Positions 35,162 through 44,400 of a stretch of 45,442 bases of DNA are shown here, piece after piece. Position numbers and translations under genes: made by a program. Within the stretch, counting starts at the first letter, position 1, and each line of letters opens with the position of its first letter. Source of the DNA: Allobosea sp. CRIB-10 (GTDB lineage Bacteria; Pseudomonadota; Alphaproteobacteria; Rhizobiales; Beijerinckiaceae); assembly GCF_900112185.1 (NCBI RefSeq), contig NZ_FOKP01000035.1:1-45442 (forward strand), in the 5' to 3' direction. The notes beneath the pieces were generated by a model. The model had not been told where the DNA came from. It did no database searches and worked only from the letters and a program-made list of their open reading frames with translations.

Positions 35162-35794
35162 TCAATATAACGTCGCCCTGACCCGCTCCGGCAGCGCCTT
35201 GTCATAGGCCTCGCCATCGAACGCTTCCGTCGCCGCCCGCGCCGAGATCTCGCGCAGGATCGTGCCGGCGCTCGGCAGCGAGCGCTTGTCAATCTGCGCC
35301 GCCGGGTTCCAGAGGTCGGCGCGCACCACCGCCCGCGAGCACTGGAAGTAGGCGGCCTCGACGGTGACCACGATCACGCAGGCCGGCAGTTTTCCGGCCA
35401 TCTCGAAGCGCGCGCACAGCTCCGGGTCGGTCGAGAGCACCGCGGTGCCGTTCACACGCAGCGTTTCGCCGTAACCGGGGATCAAAAAGAGCATTCCGAT
35501 TCGACTGTCGGACAGAAGATTCTTCAATGAATCCAGTCTGTTATTGCCTCTTCGGTCCGGAATCAGCAGCGTTTTCGCGTCGCTGACCGTGACAAAGCCC
35601 GGCAAATCTCCGCGCGGTGAGCAATCCAGCCCGTCCGGACCATTGGTCGCCAGCACGAAAAACGGCGAGGCGGCGATCAGCGCGCCGTAATTGGCGTCGA
35701 TGTGATCGATCTCCTTGATGACCGAAGCCGGCGCGATCGGGTTGGGATAGAGCGCCGCGAGCTGATCAAGCGACGTAATCTGGTGCGCGGTCAT
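35162..35794 (-). CDS. Pyridoxamine 5'-phosphate oxidase-like FMN protein
   Basis: A 210-residue split-barrel flavoprotein of the PPOX superfamily, resembling the MSMEG_1061-type group. SPFFVLATNGPDGLDCSPRG, LLIPDRRGNNRLDSLKNLL and IGMLFLIPGYGETLRVNGTA are the FMN-binding segments. The C-terminal CSRAVVRADLWN is conserved in this group. The ATG at 35794 has a GGAGG 6 nt upstream. True pyridoxine phosphate oxidase activity is unlikely from length and motifs; the substrate is unknown. A perfect 10-bp palindrome lies about 20 bp upstream of the start. Confidence 0.85.
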   Translation of the reverse strand: MTAHQITSLDQLAALYPNPIAPASVIKEIDHIDANYGALIAASPFFVLATNGPDGLDCSPRGDLPGFVTVSDAKTLLIPDRRGNNRLDSLKNLLSDSRIGMLFLIPGYGETLRVNGTAVLSTDPELCARFEMAGKLPACVIVVTVEAAYFQCSRAVVRADLWNPAAQIDKRSLPSAGTILREISARAATEAFDGEAYDKALPERVRATLY

Positions 35795-35813
35795 GCTGGC
35801 CTCCAAAGGAATA

Positions 35814-35823
35814 AGTCTAGACT
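35814..35823. promoter_or_regulatory. Palindrome AGTCTAGACT upstream of the PPOX gene
   Basis: A perfect 10-bp palindrome lies 20 bp before the ATG at 35794, in an AT-rich patch (ATAAGTCTAGACTATTC). CTAG is rare in such genomes. It may be an operator or overlap the -10 region. Confidence 0.4.
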
Positions 35824-35859
35824 ATTCGACTTCGTTGCAGCGCACCAGAGGGTGGTCAA

Positions 35860-35893
35860 AAGAAAACGCCCCGCACCTTTCGATGCGGGGCGT
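35860..35893 (-). terminator. Intrinsic terminator after pnp
   Basis: The stem is ACGCCCCGCA (35866-35875) and TGCGGGGCGT (35884-35893) with an 8-nt loop. On the minus strand it is followed by TTTTCTTTTG. It ends pnp transcripts about 30 bp after the stop codon. Confidence 0.88.
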
Positions 35894-35894
35894 C

Positions 35895-35910
35895 GGATTC
35901 ACGTGAAACG
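35895..35910 (+). other. Degenerate parS-like site between pnp stop and its terminator
   Basis: GGATTCACGTGAAACG shares the core GATTCACGTGAAAC with the site in the origin and matches the perfect parS at 13 of 16 positions. Mismatches are at the two outermost bases and position 3. It also contains a GATTC CcrM site. Confidence 0.45.
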
Positions 35911-35921
35911 CTGATAGCGTA

Positions 35922-38093
<2,172 letters not shown>

Positions 38094-38334
38094 AGGATTG
38101 TCTTTCGGTCGGATGCGATCCGTCCGGCGTCGATCGTGCCCATGGGCAAGACGGCTAAACGTCCGGGGTGAGCTTGCAGGAAGCGCGCCCGGGCGCTCGG
38201 CGATCCTGCCATGGACGTCACTGACGCCGGCGGATCATGCGGAAAGCCGCCCCATGCGGTTGCCGCATTGAAGGGGGAACGTCGCCTCATTGCGGCGCTC
38301 CCGGAGCGAGGCCATAGGCTGGCCCCTCGTAGAA

Positions 38335-38362
38335 CCGCCCGGAGCAGCGAGGCACCGGGCGG
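38335..38362 (-). promoter_or_regulatory. Hairpin between rpsO and pnp
   Basis: CCGCCCGG (38335-38342) and CCGGGCGG (38355-38362) form an 8-bp stem with a 12-nt loop shortly after the rpsO stop. Read on the minus strand it is followed by TTCT only, so it may be a weak terminator or an RNA-processing hairpin like the one that controls pnp in other bacteria. The rest of this 282-bp gap shows no gene. Confidence 0.45.
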
Positions 38363-38375
38363 GAATTCGGTCCGA

Positions 38376-38645
38376 TCAGCGGCGGATGCCGAGCTTCTCG
38401 ATCAGGGTCTTGTAGCGCGCTTCTTCCTTGCCCTTCAGGTAGTCGAGCAGAGAGCGGCGCTGCGAGACCAGCTTGAGCAGGCCGCGACGCGAATGGTTGT
38501 CCTTGGTGTGGGACTTGAAGTGGCCGGTCAGGTTGTTGATGCGCTCGGTGAGGATCGCGACCTGGACTTCCGGCGAGCCGGTGTCGTTCGGCTTGGTGGC
38601 ATGTTCCTTGATGAGCGCGTTCTTGCGCTCGGCAGTGATCGACAT
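38376..38645 (-). CDS. rpsO: 30S ribosomal protein S15
   Basis: An 89-residue primary 16S rRNA-binding protein, exactly the usual length. NDTGSPEVQVAILTERINNL and GHFKSHTKDNHSRRGLLKLV contain the rRNA-binding surface, and RRSLLDYLKGKEEARYKTLI completes the four-helix fold. The start is the ATG at 38645 (MSITAERK), which is 8 nt from AAAGGA; an ATG 6 bp upstream is too close to it. truB and rbfA, often upstream of rpsO, are absent here. Confidence 0.97.
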   Translation of the reverse strand: MSITAERKNALIKEHATKPNDTGSPEVQVAILTERINNLTGHFKSHTKDNHSRRGLLKLVSQRRSLLDYLKGKEEARYKTLIEKLGIRR

Positions 38646-38898
38646 CGTCATGTCCTTTGGTTCGGTGTTGATCTGGCGGGCCAGGCCGGGATGTCGTCCA
38701 GCAAGGTCCGAAGCCCGCATCCGCCTCATCGCGGAAGGGATGCGCAGCCGGCTGTGCGGCCGGTTGACCGGGCATATACACGAAATCCAAGGAAACGCTA
38801 GGGTGCTGCGTTGCAGCATGGAGAAAGCGCAGCTCCCGGAACCTCTGACGGCTCCGCAGGTTGACTTGCCGCAGGTTTCCAAACCGGGGTCGCGTATC

Positions 38899-39141
38899 AT
38901 GCCCGCCATGCCGAAGGACCGCCTCATCGCCGCGCTCGGCGCCCAGCTTCGGGCCGAGCGCGAGACCCGCGATGCACTCGCCGAGGTGATCGCCAATGGT
39001 CAGCTCGACCGCGAGGTCCTGCTGGCGATCCTGTCCGATCCCGTACCCGTCGTGACCCGCGACGAGATCGTGCGGGCCGAGGCCTGGCTGCGCGGGTTGC
39101 CGCCGGCCTTCCCGGCCCGGCCGAAGCTGAGGGCAGCCTGA
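38899..39141 (+). CDS. Small protein of unknown function overlapping ku
   Basis: An 80-residue predicted helical protein (MPKDRLIAALGAQL, ERETRDALAEVIANGQL, then DREVLLAILSDPVPVVTRDE). I do not recognise the family. The start could be 38899, 38908 or an in-frame ATG at 38818. Its stop overlaps the ku start as TGATG, so translation is probably coupled to the end-joining genes. Codon use looks like its neighbours. It could be a partner or regulator of Ku, or a leader peptide; nothing in the sequence decides this. Confidence 0.6.
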   Translation: MPAMPKDRLIAALGAQLRAERETRDALAEVIANGQLDREVLLAILSDPVPVVTRDEIVRAEAWLRGLPPAFPARPKLRAA

Positions 39142-40019
39142 TGGCGCCCCGGCCGGCCTGGAAGGGCTATCTCAAGCTCTCGCTGGTCTCCTGCGCCGTC
39201 GAATTGACCTCGGCGACCGACCATAGCGAGAAGGTTTCCTTCCGCGTCATCAACCGCAAGACCGGCAATACCGTCCGGCGCCAATATATCGACAGCGTCA
39301 GCGGCAAGCCGGTCGATCCCGACGACGAGGTCAAGGGCTACGAGATCGGCGGCGACGAATACCTGCTGATCGAGGAGGACGAGATCGACGCGGTCCAGAT
39401 CGAGAGCTCGCACACGCTCTCGATCGAGCAGTTCGTCGACCGCGCCGCGATCCCGCAGATCTATTTCGACCAGCCCTATTATCTCAGCCCCTCCGATGAA
39501 GTTTCTGAGGAGGCCTTCGCCGTGATCCGCGAGGCGATGGCGAAGCAGAAGAAGGCCGGCATCGCACGCATCGTGCTCTATCGCCGCGAGCGGCCGGTAA
39601 TGATCGAGCCCTTCGACAAGGGCTTGCTCCTGACGACGTTGCGCTATGACAAGACCGTGCGCCAGCCGGACGAAATCTTCGACGGCCTGAAGAAGGGCAA
39701 GCTCGACGCGGAACTGGTCGAGCTCGCTACCCATATCATCGACAAGAAGGAGGCGAAGTTCGATCCGAGCGGCTTCGAGGACCGTTACGAGGAGGCGCTG
39801 CTCGAGCTGATCGCGGCCAAGCGCAAGGGCAAGAAGCCGCCGGTCGCCAAACCGGCCGAGCGCCCGTCCAATGTCGTCAACCTGTTCGAGGCCCTGAAGA
39901 AGAGCCTGGGTGAGGAGAGTGGTTCATCGGGAAAATCCTCATCCGGCGGCAAGAAGCCTGCGAGCGCGCGCAAGCCGACGAAGAAGACCACTGCCGGCAA
40001 GGCCAGGACGAGCGCCTGA
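39141..40019 (+). CDS. ku: Non-homologous end joining protein Ku
   Basis: A 292-residue bacterial Ku homodimer subunit that threads onto DNA ends and recruits LigD. The core begins WKGYLKLSLVSCAVELTSAT and continues with FRVINRKTGNTVRRQYID, ESSHTLSIEQFVDRAAIPQI, YLSPSDEVSEEAFAVIREAM and ERPVMIEPFDKGLLLTTLRY. The C-terminal 40 residues are lysine-rich, as in many bacterial Ku tails that bind DNA. It precedes ligD by 18 bp and overlaps the small gene before it by 1 bp. Confidence 0.96.
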   Translation: MAPRPAWKGYLKLSLVSCAVELTSATDHSEKVSFRVINRKTGNTVRRQYIDSVSGKPVDPDDEVKGYEIGGDEYLLIEEDEIDAVQIESSHTLSIEQFVDRAAIPQIYFDQPYYLSPSDEVSEEAFAVIREAMAKQKKAGIARIVLYRRERPVMIEPFDKGLLLTTLRYDKTVRQPDEIFDGLKKGKLDAELVELATHIIDKKEAKFDPSGFEDRYEEALLELIAAKRKGKKPPVAKPAERPSNVVNLFEALKKSLGEESGSSGKSSSGGKKPASARKPTKKTTAGKARTSA

Positions 40020-40037
40020 CGCGCGTCGGAGGGCGCC

Positions 40038-42587
40038 ATGGCTAATCTCGACCTCTATCGCTCGAAGCGCGATTTCTCCCGCACAAGTGAGCCGAAAGGC
40101 GCTGCTGCACGCCGTCGGAAGGCCGCAGCGGCCGGCGGCGCCTTCGTGATCCACAAGCATGCCGCCCGCCGGCTGCATTACGATCTCAGGCTCGAGCATG
40201 ACGGCGTGCTCTGGTCCTGGGCAGTGACGCGGGGCCCAAGCCTCGATCCGGCTGAGAAGCGGCTCGCCGTCCATGTCGAGGACCACCCGCTCGAATACGG
40301 CGCCTTCGAAGGCACCATTCCCGAGGGCGAGTACGGCGCCGGCTCGGTCGTCATCTGGGACGAGGGCAAGTGGATTCCAGAGGGCGATCCCGCGCGCGGC
40401 ATGGAGAAGGGTCATCTCGCTTTCGCGCTCGAAGGCCACAAGCTCGGCGGCCGCTGGCATCTGGTCAGGCTGAAGCCCCGCCGCGGCGAGAAGCGTGACA
40501 ATTGGCTGCTGATCAAGGTCGACGACGATTTCGCCCGAGACGACGAGGACATTCTGGAGGCCGCGCCGGATTCGGTGAAATCCGGAAAAAGCGTTGAGGA
40601 AGTCGGCGAAGACCCCGCAGGTGACGTCTGGTCGACTGACGAAAAGCCCGCGACAGGTCGCAAGCCCAAGGCGGCCAAGGCCAAAGCTGCCGCTGCAAAG
40701 CCAGCGAAGACCAAGCCGGCCAGACGCTCGGCGAAGACAGACAGCGAGCCGCTGCCGCGCTTTGTCGAGCCTTGCCTTGCGACCCTGCAGGAGAAACCGC
40801 CGGCGGGCGATGCCTGGCTGCACGAAGTCAAGTTCGACGGCTACCGGCTGCAAGCGCGGATCTCCGCCGGCAAGGTCAAGCTGCTGACCCGGACCGGGCT
40901 TGACTGGACCGAGCGCTTCGGCGACCGGATCGGCGATGCGCTCGCGGCGCTGCCTTGCGAGGCGGCCTTGATCGACGGCGAAGTGGTGGCGCTGGGCGAG
41001 AACGGCATCTCCTCCTTCTCGGCGCTCCAGGCGGCGCTGTCGGAGGGGAAGACCGAGAATCTCGTCTTCTATGCCTTCGACCTGCTCCATCTCGACGGCG
41101 AGAACCTGCAGCCGGAGCCGCTGCTGGCCCGCAAGGAGCGGCTGGAGGATCTGCTGAGTTCCGCAGGTCAGGATACGCCCCTGCGCTATTCCGAGCATTT
41201 CATCGAGCCGGGCCAGACCATGCTGCGCCATGCCTGCCGCATGGGGCTGGAAGGCGTGATCTCCAAGCGCGCCGGGGCGCCCTATCGCAGTGGCCGCGGC
41301 CGCGACTGGATCAAGTCGAAATGCACGCAGCGCCAGGAATTCGTCATCGCCGGCTATGTCCCGTCGAAAGCCGCGCGCAACCAGCTCGGCTCGCTCGTCC
41401 TGGGCTATCACGAGGGCGATGAGCTGAAGCCGGCCGGCCGCGTCGGTACCGGTTTCACCCGCAACTCCGCCACGGCGCTGAAGAAGACGCTCGACACCAT
41501 CGCCACAAAGGCCTCGCCGTTCAGCGGCGAAGCCGGGCGTGAGCGTGGTATCGTCTGGGTGAGGCCCGAGCTCGTCGCCGAGATCGCCTTCGGCTCCTGG
41601 ACGGCTTCGAAGACGTTGCGGCACGCGTCCTTCCTCGGCCTGCGTGAGGACAAGCCGGCTGAAGCGGTCGTCGAGGAGAAGCCGGCCAAGCCCGAAACGA
41701 AGAAGGTTCAGCGCACAACGAAGGCCCGGCGCAAGGCCGGCCCGGAGACGACCGTGACGCTCAGCAATCCCGACAAGCCGCTCTGGCCCGATATCGGTTT
41801 CACCAAGCAGGACCTGCTCGACTACTACGCCAGCGTCTGGGAGCGCATGGCGCCTTTCGTAACCGAGCGTCCCCTGAGCCTGTTGCGGGCGCCCGATGGC
41901 GTCGGCGGGCAGGTCTTCTTCCAGAAGCATGCCGGCGCCGGCCTGCACAAATCCGTCTTGCGGATGAAGGACAAGGATGGCGAGGAACTGCTCTTCATCC
42001 GCGATTTCGACGGGCTCGCCGCCCTCGTCCAGCTCGGCACGGTCGAAGTCCATGTCTGGGGGGCCAAAGTCGACGCGATCGAGACACCCGATCAGGTCAT
42101 CTTCGATCTCGATCCTGATCCGGGCGTGCCGGTCGAACGCGTGCGCGAGGCGGCGCTGACGGTCCGCCAGCGGCTGGAGGAGCTCGGCTTCGAGAGTTTC
42201 CTCAAGACCTCCGGCGGCAAGGGCTTCCATGTCGTGCTGCCGCTGAAGCCGAAGGCGGATTGGGACGAGGTCAAGGGTTTCGCCCGCGACTTCGCCAAGG
42301 CGATGGAGCAGGCCGAGCCGAAGCTTTACACCGCGACCTTGTCGAAGAAGGCGCGCAAGGGCCGCATTTTCATCGACTATCTCAGGAACGGGCGCGGCTC
42401 GACCGCGATCGCCCCGTTCTCGACGCGGGCCCGTCCCGGCGCCGCGGTCGCCATGCCGGTCGCCTGGGAGCTGCTGGAGAAGGATCTGGCGCCGGACGCC
42501 TTCAGGGCGCCTGAGATCACGAAAAAGGGCCCTCCTGACGATGCCTGGCACGCCTTCTTCAAGCCGAAGCGAGCGCTGAAACGCTGA
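40038..42587 (+). CDS. ligD: ATP-dependent DNA ligase LigD (PE-LIG-POL)
   Basis: An 849-residue three-domain end-joining enzyme. The N-terminal 3'-phosphoesterase has HKHAARRLHYDLRLEHDG and EYGAFEGTIPEGEYGAG (about 35-110). An Ala/Lys-rich linker leads to the ligase, with nucleotidyl-lysine 265 in EVKFDGYRLQ, then LIDGEVVAL and FDLLHLDGENL. The C-terminal polymerase/primase domain has DYYASVWERM, QVIFDLDPDPGV with metal-binding aspartates, and RGSTAIAPFSTRARPGAAVA. The order PE-LIG-POL, rather than the mycobacterial POL-PE-LIG, is typical of proteobacteria. Confidence 0.95.
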   Translation: MANLDLYRSKRDFSRTSEPKGAAARRRKAAAAGGAFVIHKHAARRLHYDLRLEHDGVLWSWAVTRGPSLDPAEKRLAVHVEDHPLEYGAFEGTIPEGEYGAGSVVIWDEGKWIPEGDPARGMEKGHLAFALEGHKLGGRWHLVRLKPRRGEKRDNWLLIKVDDDFARDDEDILEAAPDSVKSGKSVEEVGEDPAGDVWSTDEKPATGRKPKAAKAKAAAAKPAKTKPARRSAKTDSEPLPRFVEPCLATLQEKPPAGDAWLHEVKFDGYRLQARISAGKVKLLTRTGLDWTERFGDRIGDALAALPCEAALIDGEVVALGENGISSFSALQAALSEGKTENLVFYAFDLLHLDGENLQPEPLLARKERLEDLLSSAGQDTPLRYSEHFIEPGQTMLRHACRMGLEGVISKRAGAPYRSGRGRDWIKSKCTQRQEFVIAGYVPSKAARNQLGSLVLGYHEGDELKPAGRVGTGFTRNSATALKKTLDTIATKASPFSGEAGRERGIVWVRPELVAEIAFGSWTASKTLRHASFLGLREDKPAEAVVEEKPAKPETKKVQRTTKARRKAGPETTVTLSNPDKPLWPDIGFTKQDLLDYYASVWERMAPFVTERPLSLLRAPDGVGGQVFFQKHAGAGLHKSVLRMKDKDGEELLFIRDFDGLAALVQLGTVEVHVWGAKVDAIETPDQVIFDLDPDPGVPVERVREAALTVRQRLEELGFESFLKTSGGKGFHVVLPLKPKADWDEVKGFARDFAKAMEQAEPKLYTATLSKKARKGRIFIDYLRNGRGSTAIAPFSTRARPGAAVAMPVAWELLEKDLAPDAFRAPEITKKGPPDDAWHAFFKPKRALKR

Positions 42588-42959
42588 TCAGGCGGCGACC
42601 TCGCCACGGTCATAGCGGCGCTGGGCTTCCTCGACCTCGCCGATATGGGCCTCGGCCCATTGCGTCAGCGCCGCGACCGTGCCGGCAAGCGTGCGCCCGA
42701 GCGGCGTCAGCGAATATTCGACCGTGACGGGAACGGTCGGGAAAGCACGGCGGGAGATGAGCCCGTCGCGCTCCAGGCTCTTCAGCGTCTGCGACAGCAT
42801 TTTTTGCGAGATGCTGTCGATGCGCCGGCGCAGTTCGTTGAAGCGCAAAGTCTCCTGCTCGAGCAGGATCAGCACCAGCACCGCCCATTTGTCGCCGATG
42901 CGGTCGAGCACCTGCCGCGTCGGGCACCGGGCATTGAACGGGTCGGGGCGATGCAGCAT
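42588..42959 (-). CDS. HxlR-family winged-helix regulator
   Basis: A 123-residue HxlR-type transcription factor. CPTRQVLDRIGDKWAVLVL carries the near-N-terminal cysteine, FNELRRRIDSISQKMLSQTL is the wing-helix region, and EYSLTPLGRTL is the wing. HxlR proteins often sense electrophiles through that cysteine and control a divergent oxidoreductase. The start at 42959 (MLHRPDPF) fits the family; upstream extension crosses the divergent promoter. It ends directly after ligD, converging. Confidence 0.92.
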   Translation of the reverse strand: MLHRPDPFNARCPTRQVLDRIGDKWAVLVLILLEQETLRFNELRRRIDSISQKMLSQTLKSLERDGLISRRAFPTVPVTVEYSLTPLGRTLAGTVAALTQWAEAHIGEVEEAQRRYDRGEVAA

Positions 42960-43027
42960 GGCGGTTTCCGGCAGGTGACCTTGTGGCGTGAAAGTGCCTT
43001 CTTGAGAGAAAATCGCATGACTGCCAT

Positions 43028-43066
43028 CTGGTGTCCATTGGGATGTTGGTTCCCAACAGATACCAG
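43028..43066. promoter_or_regulatory. Imperfect dyad, likely HxlR operator
   Basis: Arms CTGGTGTCCATTGGGA (43028-43043) and TCCCAACAGATACCAG (43051-43066) match at 13 of 16 positions when inverted, around a 7-bp centre. The dyad lies between the divergent HxlR and oxidoreductase genes, just before the latter's start, where a regulator of both would bind. Confidence 0.6.
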
Positions 43067-43077
43067 GGATAATCACC

Positions 43078-43689
43078 ATGAAGATTGCTCTCATCGGCGC
43101 CACCGGCTTCATCGGCTCGCGCCTGCTCGCCGAACTCATCAGCCGCGGCCATCAGGTCATCGCCATCGTCCGCAATCCCGAGAAGGTGCCGCCGGGCGCG
43201 GGGATCACTGCACTGAAAGGCGATGTCTACGACAAGGACGGGCTCGCCGCCTTGCTCGCCGGTCATGATGCGGTAATCAGCGCCGTGCACTTCACCGCCA
43301 GCGATCCGGCGACGCTGCTGGCGGCGGTGAAGCAGTCCGGCGTGAAGCGCTATCTGGTGGTCGGCGGCGCCGGCAGCCTCGAGGTCGCGCCCGGCGTGAA
43401 GCTGTTTGACACCAAGGAATTCCCGGCGATCTATCTCGACGAAGCCCGGAAGGGCGGCGCCTTCCTCGATCTGCTGAAGGGCGAGGGTGGCCTCGACTGG
43501 ACCTTCCTCTCGCCTTCCGCCTTGATCGAGCCGGGCGAGCGCACAGGCACTTTCCGCCTCGGCCAGGACCAGCTTCTGGTCGACGATAACGGCCAAAGCC
43601 GGATCTCGGCCGAGGACTACGCCATTGCCCTGGTCGACGAACTGGAAAAGCCGGCGCATTCGCGCCAGCGTTTTACAATCGGCTATTGA
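43078..43689 (+). CDS. NAD(P)-binding oxidoreductase (atypical SDR/NmrA-like)
   Basis: A 203-residue Rossmann-fold protein of the NAD(P)H-binding, biliverdin-reductase-B/YwnB-like group. The nucleotide motif is LIGATGFIGSRLL at the very N-terminus, with VIAIVRNPEKV after strand 2 and RYLVVGGAGSLEVAPG in place of a standard SDR catalytic motif. No YxxxK active site is evident. The C-terminal RISAEDYAIALVDELE is typical. It is divergent from the HxlR regulator, with a dyad in the promoter, so is probably its target. The substrate is unknown. Confidence 0.85.
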   Translation: MKIALIGATGFIGSRLLAELISRGHQVIAIVRNPEKVPPGAGITALKGDVYDKDGLAALLAGHDAVISAVHFTASDPATLLAAVKQSGVKRYLVVGGAGSLEVAPGVKLFDTKEFPAIYLDEARKGGAFLDLLKGEGGLDWTFLSPSALIEPGERTGTFRLGQDQLLVDDNGQSRISAEDYAIALVDELEKPAHSRQRFTIGY

Positions 43690-43726
43690 GGCGGAGCACG
43701 AGGCTCCGCCGCAACGCTGTTGGTCT

Positions 43727-44113
43727 TTACCGGTCGGATCGGATCAATCCGACCGGATCCAGCTGCAGGGTCCGGCGAAAACGCTTCTCGCCAAAGGCGA
43801 GCTGGCCGCGGCGCAATTCGCCGCTCCAGACATGGCCGGCGTCGCTCTCGAAATAGAGCTGCGACGCATCGACCTCGTAGCGGCCGCCATGGCCCGGCGC
43901 CTGGTCGCGCTGCTTGCCGAAGCGGCCATTGGGCCGAAGATCAAGCCGGATGGCGCCGTCTTCGCTGACCCAGCGGCCGAGCACCGCGAGCTCGGCCTTG
44001 GTCAGCGGCTCGGGAAGCTCGAGATCGATCTCGAGCGGGCGAACCGACGGCTTGGCCGGGACAATGATCGACGCGATCGCGCCAAGCGACTGGAAGACCT
44101 GGCTGAAGGGCAT
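43727..44113 (-). CDS. Atu4866-family small beta-barrel protein
   Basis: A 128-residue protein whose core resembles the Atu4866 family (named for an Agrobacterium protein): LGRWVSEDGAIRLDLRPNGR, GRYEVDASQLYFESDAGH and ELRRGQLAFGEKRFRR. A hydrophobic N-terminus (FQSLGAIASIIVP) could be part of a signal or an amphipathic helix. The ATG at 44113 has AAAGGAG 6 nt upstream. The function is unknown. It is divergent from an AraC-type regulator that probably controls it. Confidence 0.75.
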   Translation of the reverse strand: MPFSQVFQSLGAIASIIVPAKPSVRPLEIDLELPEPLTKAELAVLGRWVSEDGAIRLDLRPNGRFGKQRDQAPGHGGRYEVDASQLYFESDAGHVWSGELRRGQLAFGEKRFRRTLQLDPVGLIRSDR

Positions 44114-44163
44114 GATGATCTCCTTTCGTTCAGGTTGTTGGGCGGTGCAGATAGCGCCGCCTT

Positions 44164-44179
44164 TGACAGGAATATGTCA
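44164..44179. promoter_or_regulatory. Short dyad upstream of the Atu4866-type gene
   Basis: TGACA (44164-44168) and TGTCA (44175-44179) form a 5-bp dyad with a 6-bp centre, about 50 bp before the ATG at 44113. The remaining 287-bp divergent gap shows no other gene; a possible TATATG -10 for the AraC gene lies near 44357. Confidence 0.3.
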
Positions 44180-44400
44180 GTAGCAACCGGCTCGGGGCGC
44201 CAGGGCGCTTCGCCCTTGGGTCCGTTGGTCGACGACGCTGCCGGTATGGCGGGACAATGCACCGGCGGGAGCTGGGAGTGGTAGATCGATCCGCCGCGAT
44301 CATTGCCTGATCCTCCAGCGCGTCAGCTCGATGCTCGCAAAACCCCGGTCTTTCCTTATATGAAAGTCCGAAGCCGAAGCTGTCCGCAAAGGAGATCAGC

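Noticed and set aside
39939..42551. An 870-codon open frame antisense to ligD
   Set aside because: It mirrors the ligD codon pattern on the other strand, has no recognisable domain, and is the usual artefact of GC-rich coding DNA.
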